Program-made: the position numbers and the translations under genes
DNA from: Leishmania mexicana MHOM/GT/2001/U1103
Taxonomy: Eukaryota > Euglenozoa > Kinetoplastea > Trypanosomatida > Trypanosomatidae
Assembly (NCBI RefSeq): GCF_000234665.1
Contig: NC_018328.1
Span: 310,001 to 374,000 of the forward strand
Length of the DNA stretch: 64,000 nucleotides
Reading direction: 5' to 3'
Shown: positions 19,382-29,052 of the stretch, piece by piece
How positions within the stretch are numbered: the first letter of the stretch is position 1
Layout: every line of letters starts with the position of its first letter
Notes under the pieces: model-generated
Told to the model about the DNA's origin: nothing
The model's database searches: none
Seen by the model: the letters and a program-made list of their open reading frames with translations, nothing else

Positions 19382-20671
19382 ATGAGTCGCCCACTACGGT
19401 TTTCGCCGCTCGTGCACTCGCCACGCGGGGCATACGTCCAGTCGCCCCTGGCGGGCGAACCCGAGGTGGACATGGCGAATGACGGCCGCATATTTGAGGA
19501 GCTCCTCGACGCCGAAGTGGCAGTGAACATGGAAAAGCTTCGGGAGGCGTCGCGCATGGGCATCCCGCCGGCATACCGCGGTGTTGTCTACCGCTACCTT
19601 CTTGGGGTCGCCTTCACCGACAAGTCTAGCGAGATGACGATGGAGGAGCTGCAGGACAAGGACTTCCAGCTCTTGAACACCGCCTACACCCGCATGTTGG
19701 GCAACGGGGACGAGGACGACCACCGCGGCGGCCCTGGCGGCGGGGGTCACAGCGGCAGTCACAGCACTGGCGACAACATGGCGGCCCTGCACACCATCAG
19801 GGATCTGCTGACCTTTTCGACGTCATCCGCTGCGGCAGCCATAAGCGCGACGGAGGGAAGCGGTCCATTGCACTGCAGCAGCAGCTTTCGCGGCATCAGT
19901 AGCGGCGACCCAGGTGGCGGTACCGGCAGTGGTGGCAGCAGCGGTGCGGGAACGGTGGCGATGCCTTTTGTGTACCGCGGTCCGTCGGCTGTCCCCGCAC
20001 ACGGCCCCTCGGCTACTCTCGCCGCCTGGGAAGAGTGCGTGACGGCGCTGCGGTACTGCGAACCATACAACGCGGACGCGCGTCAGTGGGCAAGGATGGA
20101 GTCTGCACTGGCCGCTCTGCAGGTGATGTACTGCAACGTCTCTGTCGATCACGTGCAACTGATCGTGCTGCTGGCGCGCCAACTGGACCGGGTCGCCAGT
20201 TCGGCGCGCGACACCTTCTTCACTGTCCACGCCCTCTTCAACGCGCTAACACAGGACGGCAACATCCTGCACGACGCCCACACGCTGCAGACGCACTGCG
20301 GCAACTTCCTCATGCTCTTCCGCTCCGTGCTGCTCCCGCTCTACGAGCACTTCACAGTGGAGGGGCTGACTACGTGGGAGTGGATCCCAAGCTTGCTGAC
20401 GTGCTTCTTCGTGGGCCGCATGCACCCCGACGACGTGTTCGCGCTGTGGGACTGTTATCTCGCGGACATGAGCGAGCACCAGGCGATGGCGCTGCACCCG
20501 TACGCCTGCCTGGCGATGCTCTCGTCCATGACGGAGGTGCTCATCGAGGCCTGCAAAATTGAGCTTCTCTACTGCCTAGAGCACCTACCTCGTCTCGACA
20601 CGACGGCCATCATGCGCAAGGCGGTCCTGATTCGAGAGTCCGTGTATTCCAAGGAGCTGCTCTGCGGCTGA
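19382..20671 (+). CDS. TBC (Rab-GAP) domain protein, divergent
   Basis: The protein is 429 residues. The opening TBC motif is clear near residues 60-77: MGIPPAYRGVVYRYLLGV. A Gly/Ser/His-rich insertion follows (about 115-210). The second half, from VMYCNVSVDHVQLIVLLARQL to the segment WEWIPSLLTCFFVGRMHPDDVFALWD near 330-355, matches the later TBC helices, ending with LEHLPRLDTTAIMRKAV. TBC proteins normally stimulate Rab GTP hydrolysis using an Arg finger (IxxDxxR) and a Gln finger (YxQ). I cannot find IxxDxxR, and the YxQ position reads HVQ, so catalytic activity is doubtful. The overall shape recalls the small TBC1D7-type proteins, but no specific orthologue is claimed. Confidence 0.75.
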   Translation: MSRPLRFSPLVHSPRGAYVQSPLAGEPEVDMANDGRIFEELLDAEVAVNMEKLREASRMGIPPAYRGVVYRYLLGVAFTDKSSEMTMEELQDKDFQLLNTAYTRMLGNGDEDDHRGGPGGGGHSGSHSTGDNMAALHTIRDLLTFSTSSAAAAISATEGSGPLHCSSSFRGISSGDPGGGTGSGGSSGAGTVAMPFVYRGPSAVPAHGPSATLAAWEECVTALRYCEPYNADARQWARMESALAALQVMYCNVSVDHVQLIVLLARQLDRVASSARDTFFTVHALFNALTQDGNILHDAHTLQTHCGNFLMLFRSVLLPLYEHFTVEGLTTWEWIPSLLTCFFVGRMHPDDVFALWDCYLADMSEHQAMALHPYACLAMLSSMTEVLIEACKIELLYCLEHLPRLDTTAIMRKAVLIRESVYSKELLCG

Positions 20672-21824
20672 TGCAGCCGCCACTGTGGCCGCCACCAGTG
20701 CTCCTGCGGTCGCCTTACACCGACAGTCGACTACGTACAAAGAAGGAGAGAGGGCGAAGGCTGCGGATGTGCCCGGTGAGACGCCACAGGGCGTCCGTGT
20801 CGTCGAAAGCCCAGTTGGGAAAGCGTGCAGAATGAGGGCGGTGCCGGCTACGACGCCTTTCCGTGCGCTTGATCTCCGTTGACTTCTCACTTCCTGCACC
20901 TCGTTGGCCTCTACTGCCGTAGCGTCTGTTTGTCCGTCAATCGCTGTGCTCCCTCTAGCTGAGTCACCCACCTCCCCCACCACCACCACCACCCCACTTT
21001 TACGGCCTCGTCCTTGTCTTGCGTGCTGCGCCTCACACGACCCTCTCCCTCTGTCTGCTCTGGACCTTGTCATGAGGCGGTGTTGGGTAACGTGGACATG
21101 GCCTCGATGATGCCGTGCATCGTCTTGTGCAGAGAGCACACACACAGACACAGGCACGGGCACACGCCTTACTCGTCACGCCTCGTCCGTTCCCCTCTAA
21201 CACCATTCACCCGACGTGGCCGTGAAGGGGAACGGCGGCGGCGGTGAAGAGCCAAGGAGGAGGAGGGCACATCTCCCCAGCTCTGCTTCGCATCTTACCT
21301 CCGGTGATGAGGGTGTGGCGCCTGCACTCCACTGCGCTCTCGCTCGCTCTCCACCTACCTTTGACCCATGATGTGCACTCCTCTTCGGTCCACTCGTCTT
21401 TCTCACCAGCACGCCTTTTCCTGTGCTGCTCTCGCGCTGACTCCCTACGCCTGTCCTACGCTGTGACGGCTCAGAGTCAGCCGGCGACGAGGGGCGCGCA
21501 CAGCCTCTATCGTTTCTCTGTGTGTGTGTCTGTGGTGATACAGACGCCATTTGACCGCCACCTGCCACACCGGCGCGCAACGGCACGTACACCGGCAGGC
21601 GCACTGCCCAGAAGCGCGCAGCAGCAACAACGGGCTACAATCACCCTTGCACCAAGTAGCTAGACGCTTTGATAGATTTGGTGGACGCTCTGCCGCCAAC
21701 GACGACGTCACACGCACACGCGAATAGAGTTGCGCGTGCAGTGGCACCGGCAGCCGTTGGTATCCTTCTCTGTTTTCCCAAGAGGGTCGACCTCCTTATC
21801 GTGGCCACCACGCGCCCTTAACGC
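20672..21824. other. Spacer between the TBC gene and the next gene
   Basis: A 1.15-kb gap without a supported gene; the longest open frame (139 codons from 21244) is Ser/Leu/Arg-rich and unlike the neighbours. CA-rich sequence lies near 21138-21170. A pyrimidine tract at about 21760-21779 is followed by AG at 21781-21782, 42 bases before the next ATG. Confidence 0.45.
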
Positions 21825-24800
21825 ATGTTCGGTCATTGCGCCGATCGGGCTGCCCTGCTCGACCTGCTCACGTCCTCGGCAGCCGAGTCACCGGAGATGG
21901 AAAAGGAGAGGGCTGGGCTGCAGGCGCATCACATGCATGTCGACCCCGCACAGGCGCGGCATCCGTACGTCCCCTCACTGCGACTGGCTCGCAGACCTTC
22001 GTCATCGCTCGCGGAGGAGGAAGAGCGAGCAGTTGACAACACTACGCCGGCAACCTTTTCGGCGGCAGCAGCAGCGCCATCAGTTCCCTCGTACCCTCCT
22101 GTGGCCCCGGTGAAGGGAGCCCCTTCTACATCAGCAAGCCACTGTGTCGTCGAAGACAGCGTGCTTCGTCGGGGGAATGCACAGGCGCGATCGTACGCCG
22201 CCTTGAGTTACGGGCCTTCTACAGCGCACGAAGGTGTGGTTCATCAGCCGACCTCTGGGGTGGCAGTCGTGGAGGAAGAGACAAGCCGGTCCCTTATCCT
22301 GAGCTTCATCGACAACTGCATCTGCGCCGGCGTTCCAGAGGCCGTGATCGCGGAGCAGGTGCAGTTCATGGTGTCCTCCATGAAGGAGTCCCTCGCCCTC
22401 CACGCCGCTCTGCATGCGCGACACCACAAGGATCGCGTTCGTGAGTACGAGGTGAGTGAGCTGACGGCAATGCTGGAGCGTCAGCAGCTGCAGTTTGCGC
22501 AGCAGCACCCGCAGATGACACAACCTGTGCTAGACGCTGCCCCCTCCCTCTCCGCATCCTCCCAAATCCTTGCCGCTCCCCCACCGATGAGCTGCGTGCC
22601 GCCGCCGCCGCCGCAGCAGCAGCAGCAGCAGGAGCAGCAGCATGCGCCGGCGGTGCACTCGACAGCGGAGGGGACGGTCCGTACAAAGCCGTTCCACTAC
22701 ATCTCCATCTCTCAACGGCTCTCAGACGACCTATGGTCGTCTTCCCCTACCACAGACAAACCCGTGCAACAGTGCGCCGACAACGGGCGGTCCTCGCCGT
22801 CGTCCCGACACGCGAGGAGCCAGGCGGCGCACATGGTGAATGATAGAGCTGGAAGTTCGTTGGCAGTGCCCGTCTCCTCTTGGCGTCCGCGCACGTCGGC
22901 GCACGCCTCAGCCTCGGAGGCGCCAACGGCCCCCGTTGCGCGGGGTAAGGATAGCACCGGTGGTAGCGCAGCCGCAGTGCGCAGCAGCACTGACCACGCT
23001 TGCGCGCAGCCCCACACCCGGTCGCCGCCTTCGCGCTCGACTCTCGCGTCGCACCGACCATCTCAGGCACGCAACTTTTCGTGCCATCAGCACCCCCGCC
23101 ACAGCCGCTATCAGAAACTGTGCAGCGTCTGTTATCCAAGCTCGTCATCATCGCAGCCTCCCTCTACCCCTACGCCGCAAGTGGCGGAGGTGGACACCTC
23201 TCCCGTCGTTGATAGGCCCGCTTCCCAGCGGCGCAGCCCAATGGCCAAGTGGAGGCCGTGGTACACCCCCTCGCAGCGCTACATGAGGCCGACGCACACC
23301 AGCCTGGCACGGCGGGAGTCAAAGTCGCCGTCGTTGTCGCCCCTCCGCATCAATCCTCCAGCGGCGGTCCATGGTCTTCGCGACGAGGGGCATGTGAAGG
23401 GTTCGTCGTCGCGGTGGCGCAGCAGTGACAACGCCTCGCTCTCTTCGCAGGGAGCCACGTCTGCAGTCTCAGGGCACCGCGCAACTATGCAGAAATTGCT
23501 TGTCCGATCCACCCACAGCAGCCGCCTTCGCGCAACGGCAACTTCTCGGCGGCAAACGGCGTCCTCGGTGTCGGCGTCACGGGCATCGTGCGAGGGTGAG
23601 GACGAGCTAAACGAGTTCGGCACCCGCGCCGACGCATCGGCGGTGCCGGTGCTTAAGCGCGGCGAGCACGTGGGTCGCCTAGGCAGCCCGGACACACCTC
23701 ACGCTAAGGAATCAGCCGCACGGTGCGCAGCCGTAGTGGCAGGTGACTCCCTCCGCGCGACTCTGGCGCAGATGCCGACTTCGGTGGCGCGTGTTGATCC
23801 GTCGTCCGGGGTACCGCCGCCGTCCTCCTCTCCTGGTACGTCGAACTCAAGCGCGCCCCGAAGATGCGCTCGTCTCTCCACTGACCCCAAGCCCACCCTC
23901 GACACCACTGGCAGCACCCGCGGCGGCGGAGACGGGGAGGCCGGAAAGTCGACGAGTGCCGCGGCGGTGACGAGCGCCACGCCAACTCGAGGCAGCAGCG
24001 AGACGCCCCCAGCTTACTCAACAGCGGCATCGTCTGCATCCTCGTCAACACCGGCAGCTGCCGTCTCAGCTTCCACGGCGCAGAGGTCGGCACCCTCGCA
24101 AACGACGCGCGAAGCAGCGCAAGTGAGGCAGCTGGAACACGGCCACCACCAGCAGGGTCAAAAACGTCGGCCACGTCGGCCGCCGCCTCCACCTCAGCCG
24201 CGGTTGAGCTCCAGAGAGGCAGGCTTCGTGTTAAACCTTCCCGCATCTGCGGCGGCCGTTGTGGACGACGACTGCAGCGATGCTGGCGTGTGCGTCACCA
24301 GTCCTGAGCTGCAGCTCTTCATGGAGCTCACCCAACGCAAGCTTCGGGAAACGGAGCGGGTGCTGGCGCAGGCGCCCACGCCGTCACGTATTGCCTCCGT
24401 CCCACACCTCTGCCAAAGCCCCTCGCCGATGTCCATCGTCAACGCGTCGCACTCGTGCGCACCGCGGGACAGTATCGTCGTGTCTCCCTGCGGACCTTCC
24501 TCTATTGATGCACAACAGACCCCACTGCTCGCCAAAAGCTGGTCCGACCGGTCGCTGGACGCCGTGCGGGCGCGACAGCAGCGGCGCCTCGCAGATCTTC
24601 GCCGGCGCTTCAGCAGCTACGACGCAGTCTCGAGCAACACCAGCCCGAAGGACCCTCACGCTCTGCCTGGAAAGGTGACTCGCGCGTCTTTGTCTGCGTC
24701 TGGGGTGGCTGAGGTGCCGCATGCACTCCAGCAGTCCAGCTCCGTCATCTTTCAGCCTCACTATGTGCACTCTGCCTCGCTTGAGGACCCACCGCTGATT

Positions 24801-24857
24801 CAGATCTCCCCGACCTCGTCGGACGAGGAGAAGGACACGCACGATGGATGCATCTAA
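21825..24857 (+). CDS. Protein of unknown function, largely disordered, with a short helical domain
   Basis: The protein is 1010 residues, Ser/Ala/Pro/Arg-rich throughout. The only region that looks folded is near residues 150-215: a hydrophobic helix (SLILSFIDNCICAGVPEAV) followed by a charged helical stretch ending in LERQQLQFAQQ. A Pro run and Gln run follow near 255-275. Two more helical segments near the C-terminus, LQLFMELTQRKLRETERVL (about 830-848) and RARQQRRLADLRRRF (about 913-927), could be short coiled coils. I see no catalytic motif, zinc site, signal peptide or membrane segment. The frame is intact and codon use matches the neighbours, so it is probably expressed. The many Ser/Thr-Pro pairs suggest phosphorylation, and such proteins are often cytoskeletal or RNA-associated in trypanosomatids, but no function can be assigned. 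Confidence 0.7.
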   Translation: MFGHCADRAALLDLLTSSAAESPEMEKERAGLQAHHMHVDPAQARHPYVPSLRLARRPSSSLAEEEERAVDNTTPATFSAAAAAPSVPSYPPVAPVKGAPSTSASHCVVEDSVLRRGNAQARSYAALSYGPSTAHEGVVHQPTSGVAVVEEETSRSLILSFIDNCICAGVPEAVIAEQVQFMVSSMKESLALHAALHARHHKDRVREYEVSELTAMLERQQLQFAQQHPQMTQPVLDAAPSLSASSQILAAPPPMSCVPPPPPQQQQQQEQQHAPAVHSTAEGTVRTKPFHYISISQRLSDDLWSSSPTTDKPVQQCADNGRSSPSSRHARSQAAHMVNDRAGSSLAVPVSSWRPRTSAHASASEAPTAPVARGKDSTGGSAAAVRSSTDHACAQPHTRSPPSRSTLASHRPSQARNFSCHQHPRHSRYQKLCSVCYPSSSSSQPPSTPTPQVAEVDTSPVVDRPASQRRSPMAKWRPWYTPSQRYMRPTHTSLARRESKSPSLSPLRINPPAAVHGLRDEGHVKGSSSRWRSSDNASLSSQGATSAVSGHRATMQKLLVRSTHSSRLRATATSRRQTASSVSASRASCEGEDELNEFGTRADASAVPVLKRGEHVGRLGSPDTPHAKESAARCAAVVAGDSLRATLAQMPTSVARVDPSSGVPPPSSSPGTSNSSAPRRCARLSTDPKPTLDTTGSTRGGGDGEAGKSTSAAAVTSATPTRGSSETPPAYSTAASSASSSTPAAAVSASTAQRSAPSQTTREAAQVRQLEHGHHQQGQKRRPRRPPPPPQPRLSSREAGFVLNLPASAAAVVDDDCSDAGVCVTSPELQLFMELTQRKLRETERVLAQAPTPSRIASVPHLCQSPSPMSIVNASHSCAPRDSIVVSPCGPSSIDAQQTPLLAKSWSDRSLDAVRARQQRRLADLRRRFSSYDAVSSNTSPKDPHALPGKVTRASLSASGVAEVPHALQQSSSVIFQPHYVHSASLEDPPLIQISPTSSDEEKDTHDGCI

Positions 24858-25453
24858 CGAGGCGGCGGTGGGGAGGGGAGGGGACAGTGCGGAGGTGCAC
24901 TGCGCAGAGGGCGGCCCACACCCTGACCCAGATGCACGCGTCTTGCTTGCCTCTCTCTCGTCGCTTGTTTTTCTTTGCCTCCTCTCCCCAATCCGCCCCC
25001 GCAGTCGCGTCGCTATGAGAGTGCGAGCATGGGTGGGCGCGAGGCGGCGGCGGGTGAGGGCTCTCTCCCTCACACTGGCCCTCCCCCCGCCCCACCCACC
25101 CCTCCACAACCACACACACGCACAGACACGCACCACCCCGCCTTGAGCGAACGCCTTGTTGTCATGTACCGAGGAACAACAGCCAACTCACAGACACGTC
25201 AAAAGGCAAGTGCGTGTGCAAAGCAGGCGGTCACCTATGCGTGCCGCAAGCTCTCCGTCCCACCCACCCACCCACGCCCCTTCTCCTCTTGCGGCTTCAG
25301 CTTCCCTACATTGCGCCCTCTCTCTTCCTCCTCCACCTTCTCTACCCCAGCACGCTCCGCCAGCAAACAGTAACACAGCGTGAGCACGTCTATGTGAGCG
25401 CACGCCTAAGCGGCTCCCTCCCTCCCCCCTTCCGCTTCGCTGCTGTTGGCACA
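24858..25453. other. Spacer between two genes of unknown function
   Basis: The 3' flank is GC-rich. CA-rich sequence lies near 25108-25135. A C/T-rich tract at about 25313-25347 ends in AG at 25349-25350, about 103 bases before the next ATG. The downstream frame is open back to a GTG at 25214, but has no earlier ATG. Confidence 0.45.
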
Positions 25454-27709
25454 ATGCGTGACACGGATATCACGTTCTGCCTCTTCCCTCTCGGAGTCGG
25501 GGACACGGATGTGACAATCTACGGCGAAGCCCCTCTCTTGCTCACCGCCAGTGCCTCCATCAAGGCGATAGAGGCGATGTCGAGCCCCCCCGTGATCGAT
25601 GTAGGAGGCGGCACAGCGCTATGCTGCACCGCCAGAGGCGTGGCAGGCAGAAAAGCGAAACGGAGCGCGCAGCAGAGCCGCATCACCTTGGCGGCATCTC
25701 CATCGTCTGGAGCTCCTCATCAAGACCAGAACGCGGCACCGGTGGAGGCGGTGGTGGACCTCACGGCAGCCGCGGAGTCCTGCTTCTCGGCTACCGCCGC
25801 CAACATGCACTTCATCGCCGCCAATCATCTCAGCCAGCTCCAGCGCGGCGCAGTTCTTGCGCGGTCCTCTGGTACCGCAGGCCTTCTTGAGCCCAGCACT
25901 GGCTACGTGGAGTGCTGTGGAGAAAGGCGCTGCTACTACGTGTATCCGGTCGAGGACCGTCGATACGCCGCGGCGGTGATGCTGCCTGCCGTGGTGTGGC
26001 GTCGGCTGGGCGGTGGCGGCGACGGTGCTGCTTATGCCGAGTGGCTCGTGCACACCGCTCTCCGCGGCAGCGTCGTATCCGCGAACAGAGTTATTAGCGG
26101 TGACTTGACAACATGCGCTGCGCACCCGCCTCTCCACACACGGCTTTTGGGCAGTCCACATGACGTGCACCGCAGCATGGAGGCGCAGGTGCGACTGCTG
26201 GCAGACGTTGTTTTGGATGGCACCGCGCAGCCGCGCGTGTTTGCGGAGCGCCACTTGGCGCTTCGGCGCATGTGCCGCGAGCAGCCGTCGCCGCTGCGCA
26301 CGCTCCCACGCCTGTGGCGGCGAATTGAGGAGCTTTTGCGGGTCGCCACGAGCTCGACGGACGCGGCGTCCCTCCGTGGCGTCATGCCGACGATGGGCCT
26401 GCCGAGCACGAATACGCGCTATGTACTGGCCGCGTCAGCTGTGTGGTACCGCGGCAACCCTCTCTACAACAGTAGCAGCCCCATTGGCGCCGCATGCCGA
26501 CCAGCGCAGGCCGCCGAGCTGCTGCGTTCTGCAGCGCTGTCCGCGGTGCTGAAGGAACTGAAAAATGCGGCCGAGGCTGCTAGCAGGGGAAAAGGTAGCG
26601 TAGGTGGTGTGGCGTACGCTAGCGCCGATGATGCCACCACTCGATTGACGGCTGTGTGCCTGCTTACGCGTGCGCCGAACGATAGCGAAGGGAACGCCGG
26701 CACAGACACGCGCGTTAGCGGCTACGTAAGTGCGCCGATGCGCATCACCTCCTCCGCCCAGTCGGCTGCCGGCGCCTCCAGTGTCACCTCCACTGCCGCA
26801 CTGCCATTGGTCTCACTGGCCTTCACAAGCGCTTCAGGTTGGACGGTGGCGCTGCTGCTGCGCGGCATGCGCACCCCCTTCCTCGGCGCCCCGCTCTCCT
26901 CGATCTTCAGTGGTGTGCAGGTGCTGGTCGAAGAGCACTTTGAATCCGCCGTCTTTGTGAGCCTCGTGAGCGAGGCCACCGCGGCGATGCGCATGACGTG
27001 GAGGCGTCCCGTCACACTGCTCTCGCCGCTCATGGCGCAGCTGGAGGCCGCCATTCTTGATATCCGAGTTGGCCGACGCGGTGGCGCGGCAGCCGCAGCA
27101 GCTGCACCCACACGCACACGCGATGTTCTCCTGTACTACTTCAATCACAACGCGGCCGCAGCCGCCGCCGCACGCGAAAGCGCTACCGTTTCTGACTCGT
27201 CATGTTCGCCTCCGCCCTCCCTCCTGTCGCGACGGTGCAGAGCAGCGCACGGCGACCCCACTTCAGGTGTGCTGCGCCTCCGTTGTGCACTCGGCGAAGG
27301 TGAGGCGTTTGGACTCGCCGGATCGCAGACGGTTCACGGGGGCGGCGCCGCGGTGGAGGCCGTGCTGCAAGCAGCTGCGCGGTATGCACAGCTGGCGGCC
27401 CGTGTGCAGCGCTGCTGCCGGGGTGCAGGGGCAAAAAGTCGCCGGCTCGGTGGTTGCGGTGCTTCCCCTCCGCCTCTGTATGCCCAGCGCCGCTGCCAGA
27501 CGGTGCACTCCGTGCTGAGCGGCAAGGACGTCACCAGAGTGGTACAGGCGGTGCCGCACTGCACCTCCTGGAGTGGTGGTGTCGCCGGGCGCGCTGCAGA
27601 GTACGCTGTCACGTACGCGGTAGTGGTGCTGGAGACGAAGACGACGCCCGAGCTGGCGCATGACGAGTACCGCGCTTTTACATCGTGGCTGCTGCGCAAG
27701 TGCTGCTAA
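25454..27709 (+). CDS. Conserved-looking protein of unknown function, 751 residues
   Basis: The start is the first ATG (25454) in a frame open from 25214. Unlike its neighbours, much of this protein looks folded: alternating hydrophobic strands and helices in residues 1-45, 110-230 (VECCGERRCYYVYPVEDRRY and following), 290-345, and 430-540, where SLAFTSASGWTVALLLRGM and VQVLVEEHFESAVFVSLVSEATAAM occur. Low-complexity stretches lie near 70-95, 540-560 and 565-590. Near the end there are more strands (YAVTYAVVVLETKTTPE). I see no Walker, zinc or protease motif, no signal peptide and no membrane span. The pattern could suit a trafficking or assembly scaffold, but I do not recognise the family and give no function. 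Confidence 0.7.
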   Translation: MRDTDITFCLFPLGVGDTDVTIYGEAPLLLTASASIKAIEAMSSPPVIDVGGGTALCCTARGVAGRKAKRSAQQSRITLAASPSSGAPHQDQNAAPVEAVVDLTAAAESCFSATAANMHFIAANHLSQLQRGAVLARSSGTAGLLEPSTGYVECCGERRCYYVYPVEDRRYAAAVMLPAVVWRRLGGGGDGAAYAEWLVHTALRGSVVSANRVISGDLTTCAAHPPLHTRLLGSPHDVHRSMEAQVRLLADVVLDGTAQPRVFAERHLALRRMCREQPSPLRTLPRLWRRIEELLRVATSSTDAASLRGVMPTMGLPSTNTRYVLAASAVWYRGNPLYNSSSPIGAACRPAQAAELLRSAALSAVLKELKNAAEAASRGKGSVGGVAYASADDATTRLTAVCLLTRAPNDSEGNAGTDTRVSGYVSAPMRITSSAQSAAGASSVTSTAALPLVSLAFTSASGWTVALLLRGMRTPFLGAPLSSIFSGVQVLVEEHFESAVFVSLVSEATAAMRMTWRRPVTLLSPLMAQLEAAILDIRVGRRGGAAAAAAAPTRTRDVLLYYFNHNAAAAAAARESATVSDSSCSPPPSLLSRRCRAAHGDPTSGVLRLRCALGEGEAFGLAGSQTVHGGGAAVEAVLQAAARYAQLAARVQRCCRGAGAKSRRLGGCGASPPPLYAQRRCQTVHSVLSGKDVTRVVQAVPHCTSWSGGVAGRAAEYAVTYAVVVLETKTTPELAHDEYRAFTSWLLRKCC

Positions 27710-29052
27710 AGAAGGGCGGTCGAGGTGAAGAAGCATAGAGCGCTGTGCAAGAGTGGCGCACGGCCCGCTCCGCCACTCACCGCACACACGCGCGCGCACA
27801 AACGGGAAAGACGTGCGTCTGGGTGTGGCTTCGAGTGTGTTACAGCACGTGGATGGCTGAGCCGCATAGACTGCATAGACAACGGAGCATGCACGCAGGA
27901 AAGGAGAAGTATAGGATAAAAGCCGAAGTCGCGCGCCTCGCGCGTAGGGGGACATCACCCTCTTGCACGCAGGCGTGTAGCAGGGAGGGGAGGGGAGCAT
28001 GACAGCGATCTCGTGCACACGGGTGCGCATGGGTAAGCCACCGCCATCCTCCCAACATGGTATTGATGGTTGTAAGCTATGCGAAGCCCTTTACGAGCAC
28101 CGAGGCACTGACTGCCTTCATGCCACCCCTTTGACGTGTTTGCGTCTGCATGGGTGTATGCGTGCCCGTTTCGTTGTGCCATGACCGCAGGAAGTGCGAA
28201 GCCAACGCACCCCTTCACGCGTCATGCAATCCTGGCCCTCCCCTCCCCCTCCGTCCCTCCACGCACACATGCACAACCTCCAACTACCCCGATGCCGCCT
28301 TTCATCGTCTCTCTCTCTCATCCTTTTCTTCACGCCACGCTCGCCTTGGTCGCATCCGCATGGGTTTGCCTATCCATGTACGTCGACGCCTCTGCCTCGG
28401 CATCCATCGGAGACCAGCGTCGACAGCGCATGCTAGTGCGCGTACTTGTACGTAGGCGCCTCATCCTGCATCCACGCACACGCGCGCGCGCACAGCCTTT
28501 ACTGAAGAGCACACGCGATTGACAGAACGAACGTGGCACGTACTTTGCTTGCTTGCTTCGTGTGCTTGTTGAATCCTTCGGGTATCCCGTGGAGAGCAGT
28601 CGTCATCACCGACGCGGCGCAGCACCTTTTCACGATCACTTGCTGCGCACACCAATAGATACCCGGCACAACCGTGTCAGCAAGACGTGTGTATGTCGGG
28701 AGCCGGCGTCTGTGCCCAACGCCACACGAAAAGCGAACGAAGTCGCTCTCCCTTGAATACTTTGATTTTCCTCGCCTGTACGCACGCGTGTCGGTGTGCG
28801 CCTCGACGACCGCGCACTCCCCACATGCCACCCTTTAGCTCTAGTTAGCCCCCCTCCCCCTCCCCCTTGCTCCTGTGTTGGGTATTTTTTCCTGGGCTTT
28901 ATCTGTACTCCTTAGATCTATAGCGTGCGCTTGCTTCCGTGACGCCGTCTGCTGAGACACGCGCGCTGGCAAAGCAACGTCCATACGTACGCCCACACCT
29001 TCCCCTCTTCCTCTTCCCCTGCGCCCCCTCCCCCGCTTCTCGTCCTCCAAGT
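27710..29052. other. Long spacer between two genes of unknown function
   Basis: A 1.34-kb gap. I looked for tRNA, snRNA and small coding sequences and found none I can support. Open frames up to 128 codons (28136-28522) are His/Thr/Ser/Arg-rich with no codon bias. A pyrimidine-rich stretch at about 28848-28872 plus a T-rich block near 28883-28911 precedes AG at 28914-28915, a likely trans-splice site 138 bases before the next ATG; another AG lies at 29050-29051, just before the ATG. Confidence 0.4.

Noticed and set aside
22612..22640. CAG-type repeat encoding a Gln run
   Set aside because: It is a short in-frame low-complexity stretch inside a gene, common in this genome type, and not a separate repeat element.
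27710..29052. Possible tRNA or small RNA gene in a long spacer
   Set aside because: I found no cloverleaf-compatible arms or internal A/B box pair that I could defend by eye.
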